This document shows positions 36,126-45,166 of a stretch of DNA of 64,000 nt, one piece after another (the first letter of the stretch is position 1; every line of letters begins with the position of its first letter). A model generated the notes under the pieces. It worked only from the letters and a program-made list of their open reading frames with translations, ran no database searches and was not told the origin of the DNA. The stretch is from Chamaecrista fasciculata (Eukaryota > Streptophyta > Magnoliopsida > Fabales > Fabaceae). The position numbers were made by a program, and so were the translations under genes. Where the stretch lies: contig QANZ01010384.1 of assembly GCA_003254925.1 (NCBI GenBank), positions 4,387 to 68,386 on the forward strand, in the 5' to 3' direction.

Positions 36126-37342
36126 GGTTAAATTACACAGAAGATCCCTATGATTTGGGGTAATTTGAGATCGGGTCCTTGTGGTTTGAAAAGTGACAAT
36201 TTCCAAACCAAACACTCTTCTTTCACTGGACTAAACCACCTAAACCTTTTTATAAATTAAACTGTGATGGATCAGCTAGGAGTAATCTTCTTGGGGCAGG
36301 TGGTCTCATTAGAGACTTTAATGGAAATTGGATCCGTGGATAGTCATACTCTTACTTTCTTGGTACAGGTTTTTTCCTAAAGGCTGAAATTTGGAGCATC
36401 CAACTTGGTCTTCAAATGGAAAAAGATTTGAATATCTCTCACATTATTGTGGAAACAGATTCACATGTTGCTGTTCAACTTATTTATGATAAACAAATTT
36501 CCTCTCATCATCGTCTATACTCTCTTATCCAAAATTGCAGATACCTCCAATCAACATTTGATGATGCAGCTGACCACCACATTTTCGTGAAGACAATCAA
36601 CCTGCTGATTCTCTTGCAAAGCTTGGAAGGGATTCTACCTCTTCCAACTCTATCTTTTCTTTTATGCCTGTTGTTATTTCCTCTTTATTTTTGTATGATG
36701 CTCTTGGTTTGAATGTCTCTAGGAGCAGTAAAGGACTTGTACTTTGATTGCTACCTTGCTATTTGTATGTTTGTTTATTATGTTTAATGAATTACCTTTT
36801 CTATAGAAAAAAAAAAGTGGCAATTTGGGGGGTTGAGGTTTGCTCCGTCGCAGAAAAGGATCCTCCATCTAAAATTTAACGAAAATTTGGGTTAAAATGT
36901 CATTTTAAGACGCTAACTATTAATTTTATATGTATTTGACTCTTTGTTTTTATGAGGGAGGGATTTTGATGCAAAAATAGAAAATTTTTGGGGACTTTCA
37001 CTATGGCTATTGAAAAAATGGTTGAATATATATAATTGCAAAAGGATCCCTCAAATTCTGTCAAATCAAAATAATTTTCAATAGTTAAAATGAAAGTTCC
37101 CGAAAATTTTCTGTTTTTGTATCAAAGTCTCTCCCTCATAGAAACAATGAGTCAAATGCATAGAAAATTAATAGTTAGGGTTTTAAAATGTTATTTTAGC
37201 CCAAATTTCTGTTAATTTTTGGACGGAGTGACCTTTTATGCTAACAGAGCAAACCTCAGCCCCCCAAATTACCACTTTTCAAACCACAAGGACCCGATTT
37301 CAAAATATCCCAAATCACAGGGACCTTATGTGTAATTTACCC
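36126..37342. mobile_element. TIR element (about 600 bp) interrupted by a LINE
   Basis: The ends are GGTTAAATTACACA and TGTGTAATTTACCC, with arms continuing through GGGTCCTTGTGGTTTGAAAA. Flanks CATATAATA and TATATAATA match at 8 of 9, suggesting a Mutator-type 9-bp duplication. A second pair of inner arms runs around GTCAAATGCATA and AGTTCCCGAAAATTTTC. The LINE fragment at 36203-36813 sits within the left arm. Confidence 0.75.
36203..36812 (+). mobile_element. 5'-truncated LINE (RNase H end) with poly(A)
   Basis: It encodes the RNase H of a plant L1-type LINE: KLNCDGSA, then GAGGLIRDFNGNWI, a stop, then KAEIWSIQLGLQMEKDLNI and IIVETDSHVAVQLI. It ends in an A run, and AAAGTG(A/G)CAATTT flanks both sides (about 36190-36202 and 36814-36826). 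Stops and a frameshift show it is dead. Confidence 0.85.
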
Positions 37343-37991
37343 TATATAATAATACTAAGACAAAGTGTAATTTGAATTTGTACTTCTAATCTTGAATTTG
37401 TTTTTTCCTATAAAGCAGGGCAATTAGATTAATAAGGTACCAAATTGTTGATGATTGTAATACTTCAAAGAGCAAGTCATATATTATGATTATTCAAAAA
37501 CTGATTAATTAACTCTATAAAAATTCAGAGACTTAAATAATAAGTTTTCTCTAAATAAAATTTATCCCAACATATAAAAAAACAATTATCCCAACATATA
37601 TACTTTCCAAGCTAGTCCTTCCGTAACTTAAAACTAAGAATTTCATCACCTCCACAAAAGAGAATAAACAACATTACAAGTTACAACATCACATCACTGA
37701 GAATTTTAAACTACAATTGCAATATATAAACAACATTAGCACCAGTTGTTCATCAGTCATTATAATTATATCACATCACTGAGAATAAACTCCTTAACTA
37801 CTCCTTTGTACGTCATACTCTCTTTATTATATTGCAAGATTTATATTTGAATATTTTTCGCGGTCAATGCTATGTCCAATTTGTCCCATCAATTAGTTTT
37901 TCTTTACAACACAACCTTATACATCAAAAGTTTATATACATAACAAGATCAACGATCAAGAACACACACACGCACACAAGAAAAGAAATTG
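37343..37991 (+). promoter_or_regulatory. Upstream region of truncated dioxygenase gene 3
   Basis: From about 37540 this matches 48865-49180: AAATAAAATTTATCCCAACA, AACATCACATCACTGA, AATAAACTCCTTAACTA and TTGTCC-ATTAGTTTTTCTT occur in both in the same order. It leads directly into the ATG at 37992, so it is the promoter of a second type of dioxygenase gene at this locus. No clear single TATA box is picked. Confidence 0.55.
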
Positions 37992-38119
37992 ATGGGTTCA
38001 GAAAGCAATCTTAAGCTCCCAATGATTGACTTCAATAAGCTTGATCACTTGGGAGGCCAAAACCCTAATGAGTGGCAGGCAGTGAAATCCCAAGTTTTCA
38101 AAGCTCTTGAAGAGTATGG
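37992..38119 (+). pseudogene. AOP-type dioxygenase gene 3, truncated in exon 1
   Basis: It starts MGSESNLKLPMIDFNKL and runs in frame through GGQNPNEWQAVKSQVF to ALEEYG, almost identical to residues 1-42 of gene 1. It is then cut by an LTR end (TGTTGGGAATTCC) at 38120. Nothing after 38120 resumes the gene within the window, so the rest of the exon, all iron ligands and the cofactor site are lost. Gene 2 is the next intact copy downstream. Confidence 0.9.
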
Positions 38120-39190
38120 TGTTGGGAATTCCAGGCGCAAAACGCAGCGGAAGCAGAAATATAAAATTAAAATTTAAATGCGCCAGGCCCAAAATTCCCG
38201 AACGGATCCGCTAGTTGAATTTAAAATTTTCGTTGCAATATGCTTCCCCTTTTGACTATACTTTTGTCTTTTGGTGCAATATGAATCCATGAAAATAATA
38301 CCATTTGGATGATGGTTGTGGGATATCCTCTTTGTGTTTTTCATTTATCCAAGTTTTGGGGACTGTTTTGTAATTTTTGCATATTTTTGGGATTGTTTTG
38401 TAATTTTCTGCATGTTATGGGGACTGTTCTGAAACTTTCCTGAACTGTTTAGGACTGTTTCACAATTTCCCTGCATGTCTGGACTGATCTGCAACTTTTT
38501 TGGATTGTTTAGGTCTGTTTTGCAACTAAACTCTGTTGTTTGGGACTGTTTTGCAATTTCCTGAACTATTTATGATTGTTTCATATTTTTCTACATGTCT
38601 GGACTGTTCTGCAATTTTCAAAATTGTGTTATACTTATATGAAATTATTTTCTGCTCAACTAAACTATGAAGATTGATATGAAATTAATTATTGATCGTT
38701 GTGACTAAATTACATTTTAAATCTGGACTGAATTGTAAAAAGATTGCATGGAGGTATAATTGAATTTGGAACTGTGGCTCATGTGGACTAATATGAATAG
38801 GGGAGATTTCTAAATTACATTTTTGTTGAAGTCTATTAAAAGGAAAAAAATAAAGTTTTCATTTTGTGAATTCTAAAATAAATGGCCAATTTAAGATTCT
38901 ATTATTTCTCTCAAATGAAAAACTGAAAGACTATTCCTCTCATTATTATCTTACTTAAATACCATTTAAGTCGCATTCAATCTTGAATAATCTGAAGTCA
39001 TATTTGTTCTCTAAAGTCAAAAAAAAATGAATGGGAAAAGTCAATAATATTTTGCTTTTGATTTAATTTTTTTAGCCCTTTAAGTAGGACGCATGTGTCA
39101 TGTAAATAAGGAAAAAAATCAATTTCAGAAAAAGTAATAAAGATTAACAATATCACATCCCTTGATTTTCCTTTTTTTAGTGAAAATTAT
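38120..39190 (-). mobile_element. LTR end (TGTTGGGAATTCC family) and attached repeat DNA
   Basis: Read in reverse, 38120-38225 matches 53377-53486, the right end of the LTR at 51401 (shared GGATCCGTTCGGGAATT, GCTTCCGCTG and GAATTCCCAACA). The following 38226-39190 may be more of the same LTR or other repeat DNA; it includes the 30-bp tandem array at 38358. No CDS. Confidence 0.6.
38358..38626 (+). repeat. Degenerate tandem array, nine units of about 30 bp
   Basis: The phrase GGACTGTTYTGYAAYTTT recurs about every 30 bases nine times, each followed by a variable spacer such as CTGCATGT or CTGAACTGTTTA. Units differ by substitutions and small indels, so the array is old. It probably lies inside the LTR-derived sequence. 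Confidence 0.75.
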
Positions 39191-39199
39191 AATAAAATT

Positions 39200-40211
39200 G
39201 ATTATTTGAAAATATAATAAAGATGAGCAGTTCCACGTAGAGATGCCCGACGATATATTGATACCTCAATCCGAATGCAACGTTTTGGCCATATCTGAAG
39301 CTATATATGGTGATCTTGCAGAGAAATTTAACAATGCCGACTATTTTAGAGACAGGGTTATTCTTGCACCAACACTTGAAGATGTACAAGAAGTAAATGA
39401 TTTCCTAATTGATCAAATTCCAAGTGATGTTAAGATTATTGATATTACACTGTTGCATTGAATAACATGAAAAATTTATTGTTGTAAGTTGATTTCCATA
39501 TATATATATATTAGATCCGTTGGTAATTTAGCTAATATTACATATTATATATCTGTTGAATGTATGCATGTAATTATAGCTACATTTTCTGCATCTTAAT
39601 GTGGTTCTATTTATCACATTTTACAGGTGACAAGAAGATTTACTTGAGTTCTGACAGTATATGCAAACATGATGATAATGCTGAGATGTTTCTTAAGTTG
39701 TACACCACTAAAGTACTCAATTCAATTAAAAGTTCTGGTTTACCCAATCATAGTATTAGACTCAAACTTGGTGCACCGATCATGTTACTCAGGAACATAG
39801 ATAAATCTTTGGGGGTTGTGCAATGGAACTCGAATGATAACCTCACGTTTAGATGAGCATGTTATTGAAGCTATTCCGTTGTTATTGAAGTCTGCAGGGA
39901 AGAAGATTTTGATTGGAAGAATGTTGATTACTCCTTCAAACAATAAGATACAGTTGAAATTTCAGCGACGGCAGTATCCTATCACAATCTCTTTTGCTAT
40001 GGCAATTAACAAGAGCCAAGGTTAGTCATTGTCTACTGTGGGACTATACCTCCCACGCCCTGTATTTACTCATGGTGAGTTATATGTTGCATTGTTTAGA
40101 GTGCAATCCAGGTCAGGCATCAAGATTCTTATTTGCCACTCTTCAAGCGAGGAATCATCAAGGATCACCGAAAATGTTGTATATAGAAAAGTTTTTCAAA
40201 ATGTCAAATAA
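39200..40211 (+). pseudogene. Helitron PIF1-like helicase, C-terminal part
   Basis: Residues include VILAPTLEDVQEVNDFLIDQ, KIYLSSDSICK, SIRLKLGAPIMLLRNIDKS, HVIEA.PLLLKSAGKK.LIGR, FQRRQYPITISFAMAINKSQG and PVFTHGELYVALFRVQSRSG, the usual order of the last third of Helitron helicases. Breaks are an interruption of about 170 nt after FLIDQIPSD (39430-39625), a frameshift near 39830, and a TAG at 40023 directly after KSQG. The Rep (HUH) domain and helicase front part are absent. Rolling-circle transposition needs the full Rep-helicase, so this copy is inactive. Confidence 0.88.
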
Positions 40212-40490
40212 ATTTCGATATTTAGATACATATAGACACCTGTCAGTATAATTTTATCATACCTACAAGATGGTCATTGTTTTTGTAGTTGAGGTTGCTT
40301 TACAGGAAATTGTAATGTATCAAGGAAGTTTTTGTTATGTTCATATATGACAGGTTATAGGTGAGTATGTTGAGCAAATATTGTAGGATATTTTGTAATT
40401 GGATGTTTACTACGTATTGCAAGATATAGTTTTATAATTAAGATAAAATGGATGCTTGCTATAACTGTAGGAGCAAATGTATGCAAGCTT

Positions 40491-40519
40491 ACCCGTGCAA
40501 CGAACGGGTTGAAAGCTAG
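40491..40519 (+). other. Helitron 3' terminus: hairpin plus CTAG
   Basis: ACCCGT (40491) and ACGGGT (40504) form a short stem, and CTAG (40516-40519) follows 6 nt later with a T next to it. This is the classic Helitron 3' end (hairpin, CTRR, insertion before T). It stands 300 bp downstream of the helicase remnant on the same strand, so it is the end of that element. The 5' TC end was not found. Confidence 0.8.
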
Positions 40520-40799
40520 TATAGTCTCTATAAGTTTGGTCATTATTTGCACGATAGTATGTATCATGTGATTCAAAAGTTTTTAATCAAGTTCTTTGTG
40601 CATGATTTTCGGAGTTAGAACTTTAGGGCCTTTCCAAAAGAAAATAATAATGAATAATGGTAGAAAAAGGTAAAAATCTCATTTTGGTCCCTAATACCTT
40701 TTTTTTTATTTTGCTTATTTCAGTCCCTAATATTATTTTAGAAAGGATTGGGGGTTAGAGTTCCAAGGTTGGAATTTTCAGCACATCAGAATCATAAGC

Positions 40800-41125
40800 C
40801 TTAGAAAATTTTGAGAAGAAATAACAATTTGCTAGCTCTAGAGATTACGAAAAAGCTAAGGCTAAGGTTCAAAGGTTGGATCATCCCATCTCATGGGAAA
40901 CTGTTTGCTCCTCTAAGTCCGTTGGGGGAAAGGATCTTTTGCACTACTGCAAAAGGTGCAGTACTGCCGGGACCAATAAGAGCCCGTCACATATACATCA
41001 TTGTACACGTGGCGGGTTTTTATTGGTCCCTGCAGTACTGCGGAAAGTACGGTATTGTAGAGGATCCACTATCGTTTAATGGTGGCTTGGGATTTAAGCA
41101 TTTGATCGAAAGGGGTTAATACGGC
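40800..41125 (+). pseudogene. LINE reverse-transcriptase fragment split by a small hairpin element
   Basis: The frames read HPISWETVCSSKSVGG before the hairpin and GGLGFKHLIERG after it, the order seen at the end of plant LINE reverse transcriptases (SWE.VC.PK..GGLGF). The reading is frameshifted. The insertion at about 40946-41058 separates the halves. Confidence 0.5.
40946..41058. mobile_element. Compact hairpin MITE
   Basis: It begins CACTACTGCAAAAGG. Arms GCAGTACTGCCGGGACCAAT and ATTGGTCCCTGCAGTACTGC pair over about 33 bp with few mismatches around a loop of about 20 nt. The start resembles CACTA-type ends. It is GC-richer than its surroundings and has no coding capacity. Confidence 0.65.
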
Positions 41126-42026
41126 TTTTATGATGAAAATTCATGGAATCTTATTACTAATCGTATTTTCAAGGCCCAAGATATAAATTTAGCCCAAAAA
41201 ACAACATTTCGGCTTTGACCCAAAACATTTGAAGCCCAGATTCTATCCAAATAAATTACTAGTAGATCAAGAAGACATTTTTCAATTTTCACAAAATAAT
41301 ATTTATATTAATTATTTTCTTAGCAAAATTCATTGTGGGAAACCAATTAACAGTTCTATATGGAAGAAAGTGATATGGCAAGTCTACGAGGCAATTGTGG
41401 TGCCTAGAGAACGTGGTCGGCTGATGTATGAATCCATCAAGTTTCTTAAAAACAGTTTTGAAACATTTTTTTTTTATAGGAAGCCGGCTATATATTTTGT
41501 AAAGGGGATGACTTGCAAAAAATAATTGATTTTATGAAAAATCAATTCACTCCCTCTTAGTTTGAACATAAAATAATCATTCTGAAGTGAGGAAGATTAT
41601 AATTGAAATGCCAATCAATACTATATCTTGGCCAAAAGAAAAATGATCAACAATTCAATATTGAAAGGGTACTATAGTTACCAACAATTATTTGATGTAA
41701 TAGTAAGCGTGTTCCATTCAAGATGAGAAAATTAAAGTTTGATTCCTAAAATCAACTACTTCACACCTAAATGAAATTAGTCTTCGTCCAAATCTTATTC
41801 GAATAGCTAGTTTATAAAAACTCATAATTTAACAAAAAAAAAAAACTAGCTTTGCTTTCTTTTTGAATCGTGGAATCTAATTTAAAATATCAACAATAAT
41901 TGGATCTAACATAAGGTACGTACTAATATCTCATAATATGGTGAATTAATATTGTTTAAATCTCTGTTCAGGGAAGTGTACGATAGTATCTCAAAGATTA
42001 TCTCAAATAAAAAATTATCTTTGTGA
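41126..42026. other. Sequence shared with the upstream region of gene 1; no gene
   Basis: From about 41600 the sequence parallels 32820-33010 (TTGGCCAAAAGA, ATTCAATATT, GGTACTATAG / GGAACTATAG, TTTGCTTTCTTT), so this is the duplicated far-upstream region of the dioxygenase locus. The open frame at 41229-41525 has no domain I recognise. Confidence 0.5.
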
Positions 42027-42042
42027 ACCAAAAAAGAAAATC

Positions 42043-42338
42043 TTGTGATCCTATTTCTAACCATATTGCTGCAGGTGGAGTGATTAGAAACAATCTTGGA
42101 AATTGGGTTATTGGTTTCAATCAATTCCTAGGAGTTGGTAACAGTATGCTTGCTGATATTTGGGCTCTGTATCAGCTATGTTCAATGCTGACTTTTTTGG
42201 TACTTGTTTTCCTCGTGGTATTGGTTAACCTACAGGGCTTTTAGTTTATGTCGCTATGTTATGTTCTGATCATTTGTATTTGCTGAACCTTGTATCCTTC
42301 GTTTTTATCTAATGAATCCATATTTCTACGAAAAAAAA
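42043..42338 (+). mobile_element. Very short 5'-truncated LINE with perfect 16-bp TSD
   Basis: It carries only part of the LINE RNase H (GGVIRNNLGNWVIGF, then DIWALYQ), a 3' tail and an A run. ACCAAAAAAGAAAATC precedes (42027-42042) and follows (42339-42354) it without mismatch. The flanking host sequence joins to match 32920-33010 of the gene 1 upstream region. Confidence 0.88.
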
Positions 42339-42639
42339 ACCAAAAAAGAAAATCATTGTGAAATAGTTCATAAGCATCAAACAAATGAAACACAAGATAA
42401 GTCGGAAAGAAATGCTTGACATTGATCCCTACATAAAAAAATAAAAATTTAAAGGTTTTAGTCATAAGCATCAACCAAAAATAATTTTGTTTACATAATT
42501 TACATTCGGCATCATGTCCAAAGAATCTTTTGCCGGCCCATCTTTCAGGTTTTGTTTTTTTCATTGATAACATTATATATATATATATATATATATATTG
42601 AGAATATAGTACTGAAAACTAAGCACTACTATTATGTAG

Positions 42640-43290
42640 TGATGTCAAATGAGTTAGGTTTTATGGGATGACCTGTAGCCTTACTAAATAATTCAGGATC
42701 GGCTAATAAAAATTAACTAATTTTTTAATAAGGATTTTTTTAAGCCGGTTTGAATAAGCGTTGGGCCAAAGAGGGTTAGAGGCCGACTTTATTAGAGCTA
42801 GCCTTAATTATTTATTATTATTAAAAAATATTTAAATTTTTATAATTGTTCAAATTGTTTTTAATATTATATATATATTTTTAAATGCAAATAAAGATAA
42901 ATATTAAGTCAAAAATGATTTCTCAAGGGAAGATAAAAAAATAATATAATAATGAATGGTTAAATAATGAATAATTTTGTGAAATATATATATATTTTTA
43001 CTCATTTTCACTTCTACATTATTAATTTCGATATTATCTTGTAATTCTGATTTATTTTTTAAAAAATTATATAATTGTTATTTTAATTGTATTTGTATTT
43101 TAAAAAATTAAAACAAAATTAATAAAAAGTCTATAGAGCTAGCCCTAAGTTCTAACAGTGCCGGACTGTGATAAAATTTTTTAGTTTAATTTTAAATTGA
43201 GCTTTTGAATTCGACCCTAATTAACTTAAGGTTATACAGGGTTACAGTTGGGTTGGGCCAAACTAGCCCATTTGAATAGCTCTACTATTA
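42640..43290. mobile_element. Repeat element, copy upstream of gene 2
   Basis: It shares long stretches with 47905-48455 (TTAAATGCAAATAAAGATAA, AAGTCAAAAATGATT, AATGGTTAAATAATGAATAA, ACTCATTTTC.CTTCTACATT). Ends are near GATGTCAAATGAGTTAGG and CCATTTGAATAGCTCTAC, which are partly inverted. It separates parts of the gene 2 upstream region that are contiguous in gene 1. Non-coding. Confidence 0.55.
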
Positions 43291-43931
43291 TATAATGAGA
43301 ATTTAGCAAATATATAATATACATATATAACTTAACATTCAGTCCAATCAAATTTTAAAACTAAATTCCAATATTGCTTAGACAAAAAAGAAAAACCAAC
43401 AAAGCAAACCACCGCTTTATATATACTAACAGGCATGAAAATATTCGTTTAAATTTTTAAATTAAAAAATAAATTTGAATTACTTTAAAATAAATAAAAT
43501 TTATTATTCTTATTATATTTCAAAACAATGGAATGATTTATTATATTATATTTTAATATATCATATTATAAAATGTTTTTTGACCAGATGTAGTGGGAGA
43601 GGTTATTTAACTTTCTCCCACTACTTTATATTTCTTATAATATTATATATATATATAACTATATATATATATATATATATAATGTTGTTAGATTCAGACT
43701 ATTTAATAAATAAAAAAAATGTTTGATTTACGATTTAATTGGTCTTATTGGTCAAATTAATGATTGAATCGAATGATGTAATAAATTTAAATAGTGATAA
43801 TAAATTATTTTAAACAAATAATTTATGAATTATAAATATATAATTATAACTGATACAAAATTCTCTAAGTACCTAACTAAATTGATTATTTCCTCAATTA
43901 TCTCAACCATAATAACAATCTCGCTTACTTA

Positions 43932-44617
43932 GGTTCCGTTCGTTTGCGCTTATAATAAAATCTGCTCTGATTATAATCAAAGTATGATTATAATCAAAGT
44001 TGATTATTTGTGTATTGGTGTTTGGATGAAAGTTGATTATTTGGTGTGAAATTATTGAAAGGGTATATAATGATCGTGGTTGGTAGATAGAAGGGTAAGG
44101 AAATTGATAAATTGTATAGGGGTATAAATGGAAGAAAAAGTTGGAAAAAGTAGGAAAAAGTAAGATGTAATTTGATTATAATCAAAGTGTGTTTGGATGT
44201 GATTGTTGCTTTTAAAAAAATCAGATTGTGTCACTGTTTGCTTTGGGAATCATGAAAATATGATTATAATCATAGGCAACTTGTGAGGTGCTTATTTGGT
44301 TTGGTCGACCATTCTATTTTTGCCTTCGAAATGGTGGACCAAAAGGACTAAAGTGTAGTATTTTTTCGAATCAGGCCTCGACATTCGGTGGGCTACCAAA
44401 AAAATGGTCCACCGTTTGGCACAAGATGAGAGACAATGTAAAAAAGCACTCAGGACCCAAAAAAATTTCAATGTGGCTCATTTCAGGTATTTGGTCGACC
44501 ATTTTTGCATCAGTCGACCGAACGTCGGGCCTGATAGCATTCTCAGGACCCAAACGAACATGCTTATTACAATTATAATCATAGTAGATTATAATCAAAG
44601 CGCAAACGAACTGGGCC
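43932..44617. mobile_element. Tourist (PIF/Harbinger)-like MITE with nested insertion
   Basis: The ends are GGTTCCGTTCGTTTGCGCTT and AAGCGCAAACGAACTGGGCC, flanked by TTA on both sides (43929-43931, 44618-44620), the target preference of PIF/Harbinger. The interior is full of ATTATAATC words. A block at about 44283-44572 (GGTTTGGTCGACC to AGGACCCAAACGAAC) differs in composition and is probably a second element inserted inside. Frames within it are not genes. Confidence 0.8.
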
Positions 44618-44667
44618 TTAGTCTCTAAAGTTGACCATTTCCTACGCATCTCTAATATTTATAAATA

Positions 44668-44845
44668 GGCAAAAGACCCTTTTGTGCCCCTAACGTTTGC
44701 GGTCATTTTCAGTTATGTGCCTAACGTTTCATTTGTGTTAGTTGTGCCCCCAATGTGAAATGTTAGTTTCAATTATGCCCCAACTTTGACTCAGTGCTGA
44801 AAATGACCGCAAACGTTAGGGGCATGATCGAAAGAGTCTTTTACC
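44668..44845. mobile_element. Mutator-type MITE, 178 bp, GGCAAAAGACC family
   Basis: The ends are GGCAAAAGACCC and GTCTTTTACC, with long near-perfect arms (CCCCTAACGTTTGCGGTCAT and its inverse). A perfect 9-bp duplication TTATAAATA flanks it (44659-44667, 44846-44854). The larger element at 57427-58352 has the same ends. Confidence 0.88.
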
Positions 44846-45073
44846 TTATAAATAAGATAATTTCAGTCACTTTTAAGGCACACACATTCACTATCTTTCA
44901 CCATTTTCTCCTAGTCACTCAGTTAGACGTTTGATAAATACTCCTATTGAGTTATAACAAAAAAAAATCATAAATTTGAGCTTAAATAATTTTTATTTTA
45001 TAAATTCAAAATTTAAAATAGTCTTAGAGCAAAGTACATTGATATATATATATATATATATATATATAGCAGG

Positions 45074-45086
45074 CATGCATGCATGC
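45074..45086 (+). promoter_or_regulatory. RY-type repeat CATGCATGCATGC near gene 2 start
   Basis: This is an overlapping run of the CATGCA word bound by plant B3 factors. It lies between a (TA)n/TATA stretch (45041-45068) and the ATG at 45167, so probably in the 5' leader. Gene 1 lacks it. The functional meaning is unproven. Confidence 0.3.
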
Positions 45087-45166
45087 TAAACCCACTAAAA
45101 AAGAGAGTATATACACACAATAACCCACAACAAAGATAGAGAGGTAAAAGGAAATTAAAGAAATTT

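Noticed and set aside
41229..41525. 98-codon frame considered as a gene
   Set aside because: No recognisable domain, no conserved copy at the paralogous site, and surrounding sequence is duplicated intergenic DNA.
44288..44649. Protein-like frames with many Trp and Gly
   Set aside because: They lie within the Tourist-like MITE and occur on both strands; no domain fits.
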